Made by a program: the position numbers and the translations under genes
Assembly (NCBI GenBank): GCA_013036105.1
Contig: JAAXCX010000003.1
Coordinates: forward strand, 62,001 to 126,000
Direction: 5' to 3'
Length of the DNA: 64,000 bases
From: Vulcanimicrobiota bacterium
Lineage (GTDB): Bacteria > Vulcanimicrobiota > Vulcanimicrobiia > Vulcanimicrobiales > Vulcanimicrobiaceae
Notes under the pieces: generated by a model
What the model saw: only the letters and a program-made list of their open reading frames with translations
Databases searched by the model: none
What the model was told of the DNA's origin: nothing
Shown here: piece by piece, positions 25,821 to 36,737 of the stretch
How positions within the stretch are numbered: the stretch's first letter is position 1
Layout: every line of letters begins with the position of its first letter

Positions 25821-28448
25821 TTACACCACCGCTCCCGCGGGCTGTGCGTTGAACGTCAGCTCTCCGCGATTCTCATCGTAATCGACCTCCACGTGCTGTC
25901 CGTCGCGAACCTCGCCCGCTAGTATCTTGCGGCCCAGCGGCGTCTCGACTTCCTTCTGTATCGCGCGCTTGAGCGGACGCGCCCCGTAAACCGGATCGTA
26001 CCCGGTCTTGACCAGATGACGTTTGGCGGATTCCGAAAGGTCGAGCTCGATGCGCCGCTCCGCGAGCCGGCGGCGCACGCGTTCGAGTTGGATATCGACG
26101 ATCTTCTCGAGCTGCTCTTCGGTGAGCGCGTGGAAGACGATCACCTCGTCGACGCGGTTGAGAAACTCCGGCCGGAAATGCTGGCGCAGTTCGTCGAGCA
26201 CGGTCGCACGCATGACCGCGTAATCGGCGCCCGAGAAACCGCCCTTGTAATCCAGAATGCGGTGGCTGCCGACGTTCGAGGTCATGATGACGATCGTGTT
26301 CCGGAAATCGACCGTGCGGCCTTGCCCGTCGGTCAGCCGTCCGTCGTCGAGAATCTGCAGAAAGACATTGAAGACGTCCGGATGCGCCTTTTCGATCTCA
26401 TCGAAAAGAATTACGCTGTACGGGCGGCGCCGGACGGCTTCGGTCAGCTGCCCGCCTTCTTCGAATCCGATGTAGCCGGGCGGCGCTCCCAACAAACGCG
26501 CGACCGTGTGCTTTTCTTGGTATTCCGACATGTCGATGCGGATCATCGCGCGTTCGTCGTCGAACATGTACTCGGCCAGTGCGCGCGCCAGCTCCGTTTT
26601 TCCGACACCTGTAGGTCCGAGGAAAATGAACGAGCCGATTGGCCGGTTCGGATCGGCCAATCCCGAACGCGATCGCACCACCGCTTCAGCGACGGCGTCG
26701 ACCGCTTCGTCTTGACCTATCACGCGTTTGTGCAGCTCTTCGTCTAGATGCAGCAATTTTTGCACTTCGCCTTCGAGCACTTTCGTCACGGGGACGCCGG
26801 TCCAGCGGCTGATCACCTCGGCGATATCTTCCTCGTCGACTTCTTCCTTTGAAAGGCGCGTTTTGCCGTCGCGCTGAGCGAGGCTCTGCTCTTCTTGCAG
26901 GAGCTGTTTCTCTAACTCTGCCAGCGTGCCATACCGGAGCTCGGCGACGCGATTGAGATCGTACTGGCGCTCGGCCTGTTCGATTCCCACCTTGGTCTGC
27001 TCGATCTGCTCGCGCAGCGCGCGCGCCTTTTGCACGGCGTTCTTTTCGGATTGCCACCGCGACTGCAGCGCCAGCTGCTCTTCCTTCAAGCTCGCGAGTT
27101 CTTTCTCGAGCTGGGTAAGGCGGTCTTTACTCGCGCGGTCGCGTTCCTTGCGCAGCGCTTCGCGTTCGATCTCCAACTGCATGACGCGCCGCGTGAGTTC
27201 ATCAAGCTCTTGCGGCATCGAGTCGATCTCCGTCCGCAGTTTAGCGGCGGCTTCGTCGATCAAATCGATCGCCTTATCCGGCAAGAAGCGGTCGCTGATG
27301 TAGCGGTTGGAGAGCACGGCCGCCGCAACCAGTGCCGAATCTTTGATGCGGACGCCATGGTGCGCTTCGTACTTTTCCTTTAAGCCGCGCAAAATGGAGA
27401 TCGTATCTTCGACCGAGGGCTGATCGACGAATACGGGCTGAAAGCGGCGCTCCAGCGCCGCGTCCTTTTCGATATACTTGCGGTACTCGTCGAGCGTCGT
27501 TGCGCCGATCATGTGCAGCTCGCCGCGCGCGAGCATGGGTTTTAGGAGATTGCCCGCGTCCATCGATCCTTCGGTCTTGCCCGCGCCGACCACGGTGTGG
27601 AGCTCGTCCACGAAGAGTAAGATTCGCCCTTCGGCGCTTTGCACGTCTTTGAGCACCGCCTTAAGGCGCTCTTCGAATTCGCCGCGATATTTGGCCCCCG
27701 CGATCAGCGCGCCCATGTCGAGCGAAACGATCCGCTTGTCTTTTAGCCCTTCGGGGACGTCGCCGCGCACGATGCGCTGCGCGAGGCCTTCGACGATGGC
27801 GGTTTTGCCCACGCCGGGATCGCCGATCAGCACGGGGTTATTTTTCGTGCGCCGTGAGAGCACTTGAACGATGCGTCGTATCTCTTCATCGCGCCCGATG
27901 ACCGGATCGAGTTTTCCACGTTCGGCTTCTTGCGTGAGATCGCGCCCGTAACGCTCGAGGCTCTTATAGGTGCCTTCGGGATTCTGCGTCGTCACGCGCT
28001 GATTGCCGCGCACTTCACGCAGAGCTTGCAGCAGCTTGTCGCGCGTCAGGCCGCCGTCGCGCAACAGTTTGCCCACTACACCGGCGCTCTGCGCCAATGC
28101 GAGCAACAAATGTTCTACCGAGACGTAGTCGTCTTGAAGCTGCTTGGCTTCGACGTCGGCTTGCGAAAACAGGCGGGTCAGCTCGGGCGAAACCGTGACA
28201 TTAGCCGACTCTGCGCCGGCCCCGGTTAAACGCGGGAGCTGCCCGATGGCTTGCGTAACGCGCTGCTCGAGCGCCTTCGGATCGCCGCCGGCTTCGCGCA
28301 CAATTTCCGGCGTGATTCCACCGTCTTGGTCGAGCAGCGCGGCGAGCAGATGCTCGGACGCCGTCTGCGGGTTGTGCTCGTTGAGCGCTTTGGTATAGGC
28401 TGAGTTGAGCGCGTCTTGCACGCGCTCCGTCATGCGGTCTGCGTTCAT
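25821..28448 (-). CDS. clpB: ClpB disaggregase
   Basis: 875 aa, full family length. N-domain ([20 protein letters not shown]), first AAA+ module with Walker [16 protein letters not shown], a long coiled-coil M-domain (charged repeats around residues 400-540), and a second AAA+ module with [14 protein letters not shown] and [12 protein letters not shown]. The ClpP-binding IGF/L tripeptide is absent, consistent with ClpB rather than ClpA/C. It rescues aggregated proteins with DnaK. Its start shares ATGA with the stop of the adenine deaminase gene, so it is the distal part of the trx-selA-selB operon. Confidence 0.97.
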   Translation of the reverse strand: MNADRMTERVQDALNSAYTKALNEHNPQTASEHLLAALLDQDGGITPEIVREAGGDPKALEQRVTQAIGQLPRLTGAGAESANVTVSPELTRLFSQADVEAKQLQDDYVSVEHLLLALAQSAGVVGKLLRDGGLTRDKLLQALREVRGNQRVTTQNPEGTYKSLERYGRDLTQEAERGKLDPVIGRDEEIRRIVQVLSRRTKNNPVLIGDPGVGKTAIVEGLAQRIVRGDVPEGLKDKRIVSLDMGALIAGAKYRGEFEERLKAVLKDVQSAEGRILLFVDELHTVVGAGKTEGSMDAGNLLKPMLARGELHMIGATTLDEYRKYIEKDAALERRFQPVFVDQPSVEDTISILRGLKEKYEAHHGVRIKDSALVAAAVLSNRYISDRFLPDKAIDLIDEAAAKLRTEIDSMPQELDELTRRVMQLEIEREALRKERDRASKDRLTQLEKELASLKEEQLALQSRWQSEKNAVQKARALREQIEQTKVGIEQAERQYDLNRVAELRYGTLAELEKQLLQEEQSLAQRDGKTRLSKEEVDEEDIAEVISRWTGVPVTKVLEGEVQKLLHLDEELHKRVIGQDEAVDAVAEAVVRSRSGLADPNRPIGSFIFLGPTGVGKTELARALAEYMFDDERAMIRIDMSEYQEKHTVARLLGAPPGYIGFEEGGQLTEAVRRRPYSVILFDEIEKAHPDVFNVFLQILDDGRLTDGQGRTVDFRNTIVIMTSNVGSHRILDYKGGFSGADYAVMRATVLDELRQHFRPEFLNRVDEVIVFHALTEEQLEKIVDIQLERVRRRLAERRIELDLSESAKRHLVKTGYDPVYGARPLKRAIQKEVETPLGRKILAGEVRDGQHVEVDYDENRGELTFNAQPAGAVV

Positions 28449-29446
28449 ATTGCCGCTACCAATCCGTCGATTTCAGCCATGTAAAGCTGCTTCGTATCGT
28501 CGTCGATGAACGACGAGGTAAACGAGTTGCGCGCCAGTTGCACCAGGTCATCGTCAGTGAGCTCCAGCGCCTCGTGGACGGCGCTGTAATTGTCGGCGAC
28601 GTAGCCTCCAAAATACGCGGGGTCGTCGGAATTCACCGTGCAGCGCAGACCCGCGTCCATCATGCGCTTTAACGGATGATCCTGCATGCGATCCACCACG
28701 CGCAGACGCACGTTTGAAAGCGGACAAACCGTCAGTGGGATCTGCATTTGCGCCAGGTGCGTGACTAATTTCGGATCTTCCATGCTGCGCACACCGTGAT
28801 CCACCCGTGATACTTTCAGCAAGTTCAGAGCCTCCCAGACGTACTCGGACGGTCCTTCCTCGCCGGCATGCGCGACGGTCAGGAATCCGGCCGCGCGCGC
28901 GCGATCGAAAACCCTTTGAAACTTCGACGGCGGGTTTCCGAGTTCGGCCGAATCCAGGCCAACGCCGATGATTTTGTCGCGGTGCGGAATCGCCAGCTCA
29001 AGCGTTTCCATTGCCGATGTTTCCGGCTGATCGCGCAGAAAGCACATGATCAACGCTGTTGTTATGCCGAATTCGCTCCTGCTCCGCCGCAGCGCGGCCC
29101 ATAATCCGTTCATGACAGTCTCAAAGCTGAGGCCGCGCTCCAAGTGCGCTTGCGGATCGAAGAATATCTCAGCGTGGCGTACGCCTTGAGCTTGCGCGCG
29201 CTGCAGATACGCAATCGTCAGTTCTTCGAAGTCACGCTCGGTGCGGATGGCCGCCAGCGCAGCATAGTAAAGGTCCAGAAATGACTGAAGGTCCGTAAAC
29301 TTGTACGCTTGTTCGAGCGCCGCGACATTAGGGTAAGCCAGTTGAACATTGTTGCGTTGCGCGAATTGGAAAATCTGAGCGGGCTCGAAGGTTCCCTCGA
29401 TGTGAACGTGCAGCTCCGCTTTCGGCAAGGCGCGTGGATCGATCAT
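28445..29446 (-). CDS. Adenine deaminase (adenosine deaminase family, ADE branch)
   Basis: 333 aa from ATG 29446, which overlaps the selB stop by four bases. Metal ligands are in ELHVHIEG (H13, H15), a later [18 protein letters not shown], and [11 protein letters not shown] with the catalytic aspartates. The pairs [15 protein letters not shown] and [10 protein letters not shown] are characteristic of the adenine deaminase branch rather than true adenosine deaminases; the expected reaction is adenine to hypoxanthine plus ammonia. The assignment within the family is from motif memory. Overlaps place it between selB and clpB in one transcript. Confidence 0.88.
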   Translation of the reverse strand: MIDPRALPKAELHVHIEGTFEPAQIFQFAQRNNVQLAYPNVAALEQAYKFTDLQSFLDLYYAALAAIRTERDFEELTIAYLQRAQAQGVRHAEIFFDPQAHLERGLSFETVMNGLWAALRRSRSEFGITTALIMCFLRDQPETSAMETLELAIPHRDKIIGVGLDSAELGNPPSKFQRVFDRARAAGFLTVAHAGEEGPSEYVWEALNLLKVSRVDHGVRSMEDPKLVTHLAQMQIPLTVCPLSNVRLRVVDRMQDHPLKRMMDAGLRCTVNSDDPAYFGGYVADNYSAVHEALELTDDDLVQLARNSFTSSFIDDDTKQLYMAEIDGLVAAI

Positions 29447-31305
29447 GCCTGCACCTCCTCCGCGGTGCGCAGCATCCGGTAATCTCCGCTGCGCACCGTT
29501 ATCCCTCGCGCATCGAACCACTCCAAGAGCGGAACGGCGTATTTTCGCGACGTGCCGATCAGGTCGCGAAACTCCGCCATCGTCATGCGGCCGTGCTCGC
29601 GCACGAAGCCCTGCAACCGCGCGCGAATCTGCGCGATTTGCGTACCGCGGTACAGCTCCTCATTGACCTTCACGAAGGCACCTTTGGCAAGGAGCATATC
29701 GAAAGCCCTCCCTGCGCCGATGACCGGTGATTGCCGGACGCGAGCCGCAACGGCCGCCAGTTCGGCGGGCAGAAACGGATTGGATGGATCTGTCGGAACG
29801 AGCTCTTCGAAAAACGCCTGTTGCTCCGTGGTGAGCTGCGGGCTGTGCCCGGTCGTCGAGAAAAAACCGGCGCGCCGCGCAAGGCGGCCCTCGTCGGCTA
29901 AGGCGTTCAGCACACGAACCAGCAACGCCTCAGGCACGTCGAGCGCACGCGCGATTGTCACCGATGTGGTGCCCATCGCCCACGGTTCGCGCGTTTCGGC
30001 TTCTTCCAAGTACCGCAGCACCGCTTGAAGCAGCTTCTCGGCCTCAGACGCTTCAATAAAAGCCGCCGGCCGCGATACTGCAAGCACGTCGCCGCTGCTC
30101 TCGAGGTTTTTGAGAAGCGCTTCGACGCGAGCTTCGCGCAGATTCGCTTCGCGCGAAATTTCCGTTGCGGTCATAGCCACGAACCCGCGCCTCAACACGC
30201 CAAGCACGGAATCCTCATCGTGAGATTTTACGTCGCTTTTTGCATTCGCAAACGCGGCGCTTTCGATGCGTCCGCCTCCAAGCAGGTTTTTCGGAGAGAG
30301 CCGCCGCACCACGAACGCCGTTCCGGGATATGCAACAGTGGCGCGCCGCAAGAACAGCGTGCCCCCGATCGTCGCGCCTTCACGCGGCTCCTCGTCGAGG
30401 ACGAGCGTCCCCAATATTTCTGCGGAGCCGACGTACGCGCGTACTGCGTTGCGCCGCCGCAAGATCGGCAGCGCCTCGGGAAGTGCCGCGAACTGCACGG
30501 CAAATGTTTGCGAAGGCTCCAGTTCGGACGCGGTCAGCACCTCGCCGCGCGCTATCTCCGAAACTTCGACGCCCGGCAAGTTTGCGGCGACGCGCGCCCC
30601 GCCCGCCACGGTTTGCTGCGGCTTTCCAAAACTTTGCAAGCTGCGAATTCGCACCGCCTTGCCGCTGGGTTCCAGTTTCACGCGGTCGCCGGTGCTCAAC
30701 GTTCCTTGCATGAGCGTACCGGTGACGATCGTTCCGTGGCCCGGCAAGACAAAAACGCGATCGATTGGCAAATATGCGGGCGCTTCGGGACTGCGCGGCG
30801 GGAACTGCATCAAGACGGATCGCATGCGCGTCTGCAATTCGTCCAAGCCGTCGCGCGTTGTGCTTGAGACAGGGATCAGCAGCGCTTCCTGCGCGATCGT
30901 TCCGTGCAGCGCACTCCGGATTTCATCGCAGCTTCGCGCGAGATCTTCGGGCGATAGGAGATCGGACTTGGTAACGGCGATGATCGTCGCGCGTACGTTG
31001 AGATAGCGAAGAATCTGCAAGTGCTCGACGGTCTGCGGCCGAACGCCTTCGTTCGCCGCGACGACCAGCAACAGCAGTTCCATGCCGGCCGCGCCCGCGA
31101 GCATGTTGTGCAAGAAGCGTTCGTGACCCGGGACGTCGATGATGCCGGCTTCGACGCCATCCAGGCTTAAATAAGCGAAGCCGAGGTCGAGCGTCATGCC
31201 GCGCATTTGCTCTTCAAGCCAGCGATCGGGATTGGTTCCGGTCAGTGCGTTGACGAGCGCCGACTTTCCATGATCGACATGACCCGCCGTTCCGACGATG
31301 TGCAT
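29443..31305 (-). CDS. selB: Selenocysteine-specific elongation factor SelB
   Basis: 620 aa. N-terminal EF-Tu-like GTPase with G1 [18 protein letters not shown]3 [12 protein letters not shown] and G4 TKSD; then two beta-barrel domains ([17 protein letters not shown]). The C-terminal 220 residues form the four winged-helix repeats that bind SECIS RNA ([20 protein letters not shown] at the end is the last). It delivers Sec-tRNA to in-frame UGA codons. It lies just downstream of selA (2-bp gap), and selC is 8.6 kb away. Confidence 0.96.
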   Translation of the reverse strand: MHIVGTAGHVDHGKSALVNALTGTNPDRWLEEQMRGMTLDLGFAYLSLDGVEAGIIDVPGHERFLHNMLAGAAGMELLLLVVAANEGVRPQTVEHLQILRYLNVRATIIAVTKSDLLSPEDLARSCDEIRSALHGTIAQEALLIPVSSTTRDGLDELQTRMRSVLMQFPPRSPEAPAYLPIDRVFVLPGHGTIVTGTLMQGTLSTGDRVKLEPSGKAVRIRSLQSFGKPQQTVAGGARVAANLPGVEVSEIARGEVLTASELEPSQTFAVQFAALPEALPILRRRNAVRAYVGSAEILGTLVLDEEPREGATIGGTLFLRRATVAYPGTAFVVRRLSPKNLLGGGRIESAAFANAKSDVKSHDEDSVLGVLRRGFVAMTATEISREANLREARVEALLKNLESSGDVLAVSRPAAFIEASEAEKLLQAVLRYLEEAETREPWAMGTTSVTIARALDVPEALLVRVLNALADEGRLARRAGFFSTTGHSPQLTTEQQAFFEELVPTDPSNPFLPAELAAVAARVRQSPVIGAGRAFDMLLAKGAFVKVNEELYRGTQIAQIRARLQGFVREHGRMTMAEFRDLIGTSRKYAVPLLEWFDARGITVRSGDYRMLRTAEEVQA

Positions 31306-31307
31306 GG

Positions 31308-32639
31308 TTACAGCGCTTTAAGCGCTGCTATCGCGACCGTATCTTCGGACGGCGCAATCGTCCGCAGGTCCAGGATGAGGCGGCCGTCTTCGATGCGCGC
31401 GATGACGGGCCGGTCGTTTTTTCGCAAGCGGGTGGCGGCCGCAGTCGCGCCGCCGGGCGGCCGCACCGCAACACCCAACGACGGCAGCGCGGATTGCGGG
31501 AGCGATCCGCCGCCCGCATACGACGTGGTTTCGATGATCTCCGCGCCTTCGACAGCTTTCACAAATGCGCCGGCGCGCTCGCGCAACTCGTCGAGCGAGG
31601 CCGATAGCATCGCGTAGAGCGGGAGCTCTTTGTGTCGTGCCGGCGCCGCCCAAATGCGCAGCGTTTCCGTGAGCGCGGCGAGCGTGAGTTTGTCGACACG
31701 GAGAGCTCGCAGCAGCGGATTAGCGCGCAAACGCGCGATCAAAGCCGCGGAACCGACGACGATCCCTGCTTGCGGTCCGCCCATGAGTTTGTCGCCCGAA
31801 AACGTGACCAGATCGATGCCGTCCGCGACTGCCTCTTGCACCGTGCGTTCGCGGGCCAGCCCATACTGCGCGAGGTCGCAAAGCGCTCCGCTTCCCAAAT
31901 CTTCGATCACGGGAATACCCGTACGCCGGCCGAGCTCCACAAGTTCTTTCGGATGCGGCTCGGCGGTAAATCCGGTTATCGCGTAGTTTGACGGGTGCGC
32001 GCGCATCAGCAGCGCGGTGTGGGCCGAGAGCGCGCGTTCGTAATCTTCGAGATAGATTTTGTTGGTGGCACCGGCTTCGACAAGACGCGCACCGGTGCGC
32101 TCCAAGACGTCGGGCAGGCGGAAACCGCCGCCGATCTCGATGAGCTGGCTGCGCGCGACGATGACGTCGCGGCCCCGAGCAAAAGTATCGAGCACGAGCA
32201 AAACAGCTGCCGCGCAGTTGTTGACTACGAGCGCGCTCTCCGCACCAGTTAGCGAAGCGAGCAACGACACAGCACGGCCGTAGCGCGATCCGCGCTCCCC
32301 GCGTTCCAAATCATATTCTACGTTCGAATAGCTTGCGCCGATGCGTTCGATCGCCGCTAACGCGGCGGGCGCTAGCGGAGCGCGTCCGAGGTTCGTGTGC
32401 AATAAAATACCCGTTGCATTAACGACCGGAACGAGCGATTCGAAGACGCCGGCTTGCAGCCGATCGATGATGGTCGCGGAGAGCGACTCGAAAGAGTACC
32501 CGCCGTTTAACGGGACGCGCCGCGCGTCTTCCAGTGTTTGCGCAATGCTGCGTTTGACGCTCTCTCTGCCCACAATGCCCTCGAACGTCGCAATTCGAGG
32601 GTTGTCTAAAAACCGGTTTACCGCCGGCAGCTGCCTCAA
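31308..32639 (-). CDS. selA: L-seryl-tRNA(Sec) selenium transferase
   Basis: 443 aa. Starts at TTG 32639, sharing TTGA with the thioredoxin stop, so translation is coupled. The N-terminal tRNA-binding part precedes a PLP fold-type I domain with NATGILLHTNLGRAPL and the PLP lysine in LVTFSGDKLMGGPQAG. SelA converts Ser-tRNA(Sec) to Sec-tRNA(Sec) with selenophosphate made by SelD, which is not in the window. Full length for the bacterial decameric family. Confidence 0.96.
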   Translation of the reverse strand: MRQLPAVNRFLDNPRIATFEGIVGRESVKRSIAQTLEDARRVPLNGGYSFESLSATIIDRLQAGVFESLVPVVNATGILLHTNLGRAPLAPAALAAIERIGASYSNVEYDLERGERGSRYGRAVSLLASLTGAESALVVNNCAAAVLLVLDTFARGRDVIVARSQLIEIGGGFRLPDVLERTGARLVEAGATNKIYLEDYERALSAHTALLMRAHPSNYAITGFTAEPHPKELVELGRRTGIPVIEDLGSGALCDLAQYGLARERTVQEAVADGIDLVTFSGDKLMGGPQAGIVVGSAALIARLRANPLLRALRVDKLTLAALTETLRIWAAPARHKELPLYAMLSASLDELRERAGAFVKAVEGAEIIETTSYAGGGSLPQSALPSLGVAVRPPGGATAAATRLRKNDRPVIARIEDGRLILDLRTIAPSEDTVAIAALKAL

Positions 32640-32962
32640 TTCAAATGTTTACTGAGCATCGACGTGATCGTTTGCTCCGAAACGTATCCTACGATGCGAT
32701 CGACGGCCTTGCCGCCCTTGAAAAGAATGAGGCACGGAATTCCCGAGACCTGGTACTCACCGGCTAATTGCGGGTTGTCGTCGGTGTTGAGTTTGACGAA
32801 CTTCGCGCGGCCTGCATGTGATGCCGCGACCTTCTCGACCACGGGCGAAAGCATCTTACACGGCCCGCACCACGGCGCCCAAAAGTCGACGAGAACGGGT
32901 TCCCCCGATCCTAAAACTTCCCGTTGAAAATCTATTTGCGATACGTCGGCTAAAGCGCTCAC
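32636..32962 (-). CDS. trxA: Thioredoxin
   Basis: 108 aa with the active site WCGPC at residues 31-35 in the DFWAPWCGPCKML context, the cis-proline loop SGIPCLILF (note an extra Cys after the proline) and a typical length. It is a general cytoplasmic disulfide reductant. GTG start at 32962, with GGAGG about 12 bases upstream. First gene of the trx-selA-selB-adenine deaminase-clpB series; thiol reduction is relevant to selenium metabolism, but the link is only positional. Confidence 0.95.
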   Translation of the reverse strand: MSALADVSQIDFQREVLGSGEPVLVDFWAPWCGPCKMLSPVVEKVAASHAGRAKFVKLNTDDNPQLAGEYQVSGIPCLILFKGGKAVDRIVGYVSEQTITSMLSKHLN

Positions 32963-33014
32963 TGGTGGTTCATTCCTCCAACTTGTTTAACATATGCGCG
33001 GGCCCCTTAGTTTC

Positions 33015-33164
33015 GCCCCTCGACAGACGCGCTTCCGGCGCGTTGCTCGGGGTCCTTCGACAAGCTCAGGATGACACTTGCGGCGGCGCTCCCTTTGTCA
33101 TGGTGAGCCTGTCGAACCACCCTGAGCAGCGCGCGTTCGGCGCGCCAGTCGAAGGGCGAGGGGC
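33015..33164. repeat. Long imperfect inverted repeat, REP/MITE-like
   Basis: Left arm 33015-33075 and right arm 33096-33164 are imperfect reverse complements around a 20-bp centre. Each arm contains TGTCAT..TGAGC..GTCGAA..-type sequence plus a GC-rich hairpin. It fills the space between gyrA and trx. A related single copy is found inside comEA (47118-47155). Confidence 0.75.
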
Positions 33165-33167
33165 GCG

Positions 33168-35672
33168 CTAGAGTTCCGTTTGTTGCGGTTCTCCCGTAAT
33201 CTCGGTGAGTTGCGCCGCCTGCTTGCCCAGGTTGGTGATGGCGATGACCTCGTCGCCTTCTCCCAAACGCTGCAGGCGAACGCCCTTGGTCGAGCGGCCC
33301 GCCTTGCGAATCTCGCCGACCTTGATGCGGATGACCTGATTAGCGGACGTGATCATCAGGAGCTGGTCTTCAGGCGCAACCAAGATCTGGTCAACGACCT
33401 GGCCGATGTCTTCGCGCTCCTTAGCAAACGCTTTAACGCCTTTGCCGCCGCGCGCGGTATGACGGTATTCGCTGATCGGCGTGCGCTTGCCGAAGGCGCG
33501 CGTAGTCACGAGCAGCACTTCGCGGCGCTCGTCTTCGACGACATCCATCGCGATGAGCGAGTCACCGTTATCGAGCGTCATCGCCTTCACGCCGCGCGCG
33601 TTGCGGCCCATCGGGCGCACGCCTTTCTCGTTGAAGTGCACGGCCATGCCGCGCACCGACGCGAGGATGATGTCGCGCGTGCCGTCCGACAAGTCGACCG
33701 AGAGCAGCTCGTCGCCTTCGTCGAGGTTGATCGCGTTGAGGCCGTTGCGGCGCACGTTGGCGAACTCGTCGAGTTTCGTTTTCTTGATGACGCCCTTGCG
33801 CGTTACCATCACCATGTAGCGTTCGCCGCCGAATTGCGTAACGGGGAAGACTGCGCTCACTTCTTCGCCCGGTGGCAGCGTCAAGAGATTGACGAGCGCC
33901 GTACCGCGGGCTTGCCGCGTGGTGTCGGGAATCTCGAACCCGCGCAACCTGTATGCGCGGCCTTTGTTTGTAAAGAACAGGACATGATCGTGCGTCTTGG
34001 TGATGAAGAAATTGCGCACGATATCCTCTTGCTTGAGGTTGGCGATGCCGATGACCCCTCGGCCGCCGCGGTTCTGCGTCTTGAACGTATCGACCGAGAC
34101 GCGCTTGATGTAGCCGCCGACCGTGTAGGTAACGACGACGTCGATGTTTGGAATCAACGCTTCGACCGAGAACTCGTCTTCGGCCGGAATGATCTCCGTG
34201 CGGCGGTCGTCGCCGAATCTCTTCTTGAGGTCCTGCACTTCGGCTTTAATGATGGCCAAGATGCGGCGCGGGCTCTTGAGGATATCTTGCAGTTCCGCGA
34301 TCAGTTTGATCAGATCGCGATACTCGTCTTCGATCTTCTGCCGTTCGAGGCCGACGAGGGTGCGCAGGCGCATGTCGACAATTGCGGCTGCTTGCACGTC
34401 GCTTAGTTTGAAGCGTTTGGTGAGTTTCTCGCGAGCTTCGTCGGTGGTCTGGCTGCCGCGAACGATCTCGATGACTTCGTCGATGTTGTCGAGCGCGATC
34501 CGGTAGCCTTCGAGCAGATGCGCGCGCTCCTCGGCTTTGCGCAGATCGTATGCCGTGCGTTTCTGCACGACGTCTTTGCGGTGCGCAATGTAATGCTCGA
34601 GCAGCTGCTTGAGCGGAAGCACCTGCGGCTCGAGCGGCACGGAGCCGTCCGGGCGGGCCGCACCGGCCGGTACGAGCGCCAGCATGTTGTATCCGAAGCT
34701 CGATTGCAGCGGCGTGTGCTTGTAGAGCTGGTTGAGCACGATCTTCGGCGTCGCGCTGCGTGAGAGCTCGACCACGACGCGCATACCCTTGCGGTTGGAC
34801 TCGTCGTGGAGCGCGGAGATGCCCTGAATGCGCTTCTCGGCGTGCGCTTCGGCTATCGCCTCAACGATGCGCCCGCGGTAGACCTGGTAGGGAATTTCGG
34901 AGATGATGATCTTGTGCTTGCCGCGCTCTTCCACAATCTCGGCCTTGCCGCGAATGACGATCGAGCCGCGGCCGGTCTTGTAGGCTTCCTTGATCGCCTC
35001 GTGTCCCATGACCGTCCCGCCGGTCGGGAAGTCTGGGCCTTGCACGATCGCGCACAAGGCGTCATCGTCAACCTTTGGATCGTCGATGATTGCGGCGATC
35101 GCGTCGGCGATTTCGTTGAGGTTGTGGGGCGGAATATTGGTTGCCATACCGACCGCGATGCCGCTGGAGCCGTTAAGCAGCAGCTGCGGCAGTTTTCCGG
35201 GCAGAACGCTCGGCTCCGTTCCCTGATTGTCGAAATTGGCAACGAACGGAACCGTCTCTTTGTCGATATCGCTCAGCACTTCGAGCGACGTGCGCGCCAG
35301 GCGCGCTTCCGTATAACGGTAGGCAGCCGGCGGATCCGGATCGATCGATCCGAAGTTACCGTGGCCGTCGACCAGCGGATAACGCAGCGTAAAGTCCTGG
35401 GCCAACCGCACGAGCGCGTCGTACACCGAACCGTCGCCGTGCGGATGATATGACTTCAAAACTTCGCCGATGATACCGGCGCATTTGCGGTGCTGCTTGC
35501 TCGGATCCAGCCCCATGTCGCGCATCGCATAGAGGATGCGGCGCTGGACCGGTTTGAGGCCATCGCGCACGTCGGGGAGTGCCCGCGATGCAATGACAGA
35601 CATCGCGTAGGAGAGGTAACTCTCCCGCATTTCGTCTTCGACGTTGATCTGCGTTATGATATCGTTATTCAC
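33168..35672 (-). CDS. gyrA: DNA gyrase subunit A
   Basis: 834 aa, GTG start. The breakage-reunion domain has the catalytic tyrosine in [10 protein letters not shown] (Y120). The quinolone-determining region reads [17 protein letters not shown]: the position equal to E. coli Ser83 is Gly81 and the Asp87 equivalent is Asp85. The GyrA box is QNRGGRG, which together with the six-blade C-terminal domain marks gyrase rather than ParC. The complex with GyrB introduces negative supercoils; gyrB is not in the window. Divergent from tsaE, with 25 bp between starts. Confidence 0.97.
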   Translation of the reverse strand: MNNDIITQINVEDEMRESYLSYAMSVIASRALPDVRDGLKPVQRRILYAMRDMGLDPSKQHRKCAGIIGEVLKSYHPHGDGSVYDALVRLAQDFTLRYPLVDGHGNFGSIDPDPPAAYRYTEARLARTSLEVLSDIDKETVPFVANFDNQGTEPSVLPGKLPQLLLNGSSGIAVGMATNIPPHNLNEIADAIAAIIDDPKVDDDALCAIVQGPDFPTGGTVMGHEAIKEAYKTGRGSIVIRGKAEIVEERGKHKIIISEIPYQVYRGRIVEAIAEAHAEKRIQGISALHDESNRKGMRVVVELSRSATPKIVLNQLYKHTPLQSSFGYNMLALVPAGAARPDGSVPLEPQVLPLKQLLEHYIAHRKDVVQKRTAYDLRKAEERAHLLEGYRIALDNIDEVIEIVRGSQTTDEAREKLTKRFKLSDVQAAAIVDMRLRTLVGLERQKIEDEYRDLIKLIAELQDILKSPRRILAIIKAEVQDLKKRFGDDRRTEIIPAEDEFSVEALIPNIDVVVTYTVGGYIKRVSVDTFKTQNRGGRGVIGIANLKQEDIVRNFFITKTHDHVLFFTNKGRAYRLRGFEIPDTTRQARGTALVNLLTLPPGEEVSAVFPVTQFGGERYMVMVTRKGVIKKTKLDEFANVRRNGLNAINLDEGDELLSVDLSDGTRDIILASVRGMAVHFNEKGVRPMGRNARGVKAMTLDNGDSLIAMDVVEDERREVLLVTTRAFGKRTPISEYRHTARGGKGVKAFAKEREDIGQVVDQILVAPEDQLLMITSANQVIRIKVGEIRKAGRSTKGVRLQRLGEGDEVIAITNLGKQAAQLTEITGEPQQTEL

Positions 35673-35697
35673 TGCACGACGCTGATTCGCCGTAAAG

Positions 35698-36099
35698 ATG
35701 GAACGAACATTTTACAATGAAGCGCAACTGCGCGCATTCGCAGCCGAGTTTGGACGGACCCTGAAAGCGGGCGACGTCGTCGGACTTTCCGGTGCCCTGG
35801 GCTCGGGAAAAACGGCCTTCGTAAAAGGGCTCGCCGAGGGGAGGGAGGCGACGAGTCCGTCCTTTACGTTCTGGCACCGCTACGACGGTACGCCGCCGAT
35901 CGATCACCTCGACCTCTACCGAATCGAGGACGACCGGGAGTTGACCGAGCTGGGTCTGGACGAAGCTTTTGACGGCACTTCTATCGTGCTGATCGAATGG
36001 TGCGAACGCGCCGGCAATATTTTGCCGCGGCCTAATTACGCAATCGTCATCGAAGGGAAAGGCGACGAACCGCGGAGCGTGCGCGTGCAAACGCAATGA
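35698..36099 (+). CDS. tsaE: tRNA t6A biosynthesis ATPase TsaE
   Basis: 133 aa. Walker A is GALGSGKTAFVKGLA at about residues 32-46, preceded by the family's SPSFTFWHRY and DLYRI segments further on (ATSPSF, then HLDLYRIEDDRELTELGLDE). TsaE is the ATPase that cycles the TsaBD complex making N6-threonylcarbamoyl-adenosine at A37 of ANN-decoding tRNAs. First gene of a tightly overlapped set tsaE-tsaB-rimI-yqeK-rsfS. Confidence 0.95.
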   Translation: MERTFYNEAQLRAFAAEFGRTLKAGDVVGLSGALGSGKTAFVKGLAEGREATSPSFTFWHRYDGTPPIDHLDLYRIEDDRELTELGLDEAFDGTSIVLIEWCERAGNILPRPNYAIVIEGKGDEPRSVRVQTQ

Positions 36100-36737
36100 C
36101 GGTACTCGGCATCGACGCGGGCTTGGGATCGTTTTCGGCCGCCCTTTTCGAGAACGGCCGCACCGGCGCGAGCCAAGAGCTACCGGGAAAAGTTGCGCTG
36201 GAAGGCGGGATGCGGGCTATTTCGGGCGTCGTGGAGGGCCGGCGCGTCGACCGTATCGGCGTCGGCATCGGGCCGGGAAGTTTCACGGGCGTCCGCATCG
36301 CCATCAGTTATGCCAAGGCGCTCGCGCTCGGCTGGAACGTACCGCTCTGCGGCGTCTCGACTTTCGACGCGATCGAATGCGGAATGGACGCGGCCGGCCG
36401 ACCGTTGCTTACCGTCGTCCGCGGGCGTGAAGGCGTCATTTCCGTTCGCTTGCGAACAAATGCCGGCGAACGGCGTGCATCGGGGTACATTCGCGACGTG
36501 CTCGAAACGCTGCGCCGCGATTTGCCGCCGGCGCTCGTCCTCACCGGGAACGGCGCGGAGGACGTGCGCGCCGCGCTTGGCGAACGCGCAGTTGAAGTGA
36601 CGATTCTTCCACGCGCCGTTGAGCCCGGCGCACTTGCGATCGCAATGCTGGCGGCGCGACGCGAACCGGCTAAGTCGCTGCACGAAGTGCGCGCCGATTA
36701 CGGCGAGCTTCCGGCAGTAAGCATTCCCAAGAAATGA
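36096..36737 (+). CDS. tsaB: tRNA t6A biosynthesis protein TsaB
   Basis: 213 aa. It opens with LGIDAGLGSFSAALF, an ASKHA-fold phosphate loop in degenerate form, and has GIGPGSFTGVRIAISYAKALA, the clearest TsaB motif. TsaB is the inactive scaffold that dimerises with TsaD and recruits TsaE. ATGA overlap with tsaE on one side and with rimI on the other. Confidence 0.95.
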   Translation: MTVLGIDAGLGSFSAALFENGRTGASQELPGKVALEGGMRAISGVVEGRRVDRIGVGIGPGSFTGVRIAISYAKALALGWNVPLCGVSTFDAIECGMDAAGRPLLTVVRGREGVISVRLRTNAGERRASGYIRDVLETLRRDLPPALVLTGNGAEDVRAALGERAVEVTILPRAVEPGALAIAMLAARREPAKSLHEVRADYGELPAVSIPKK

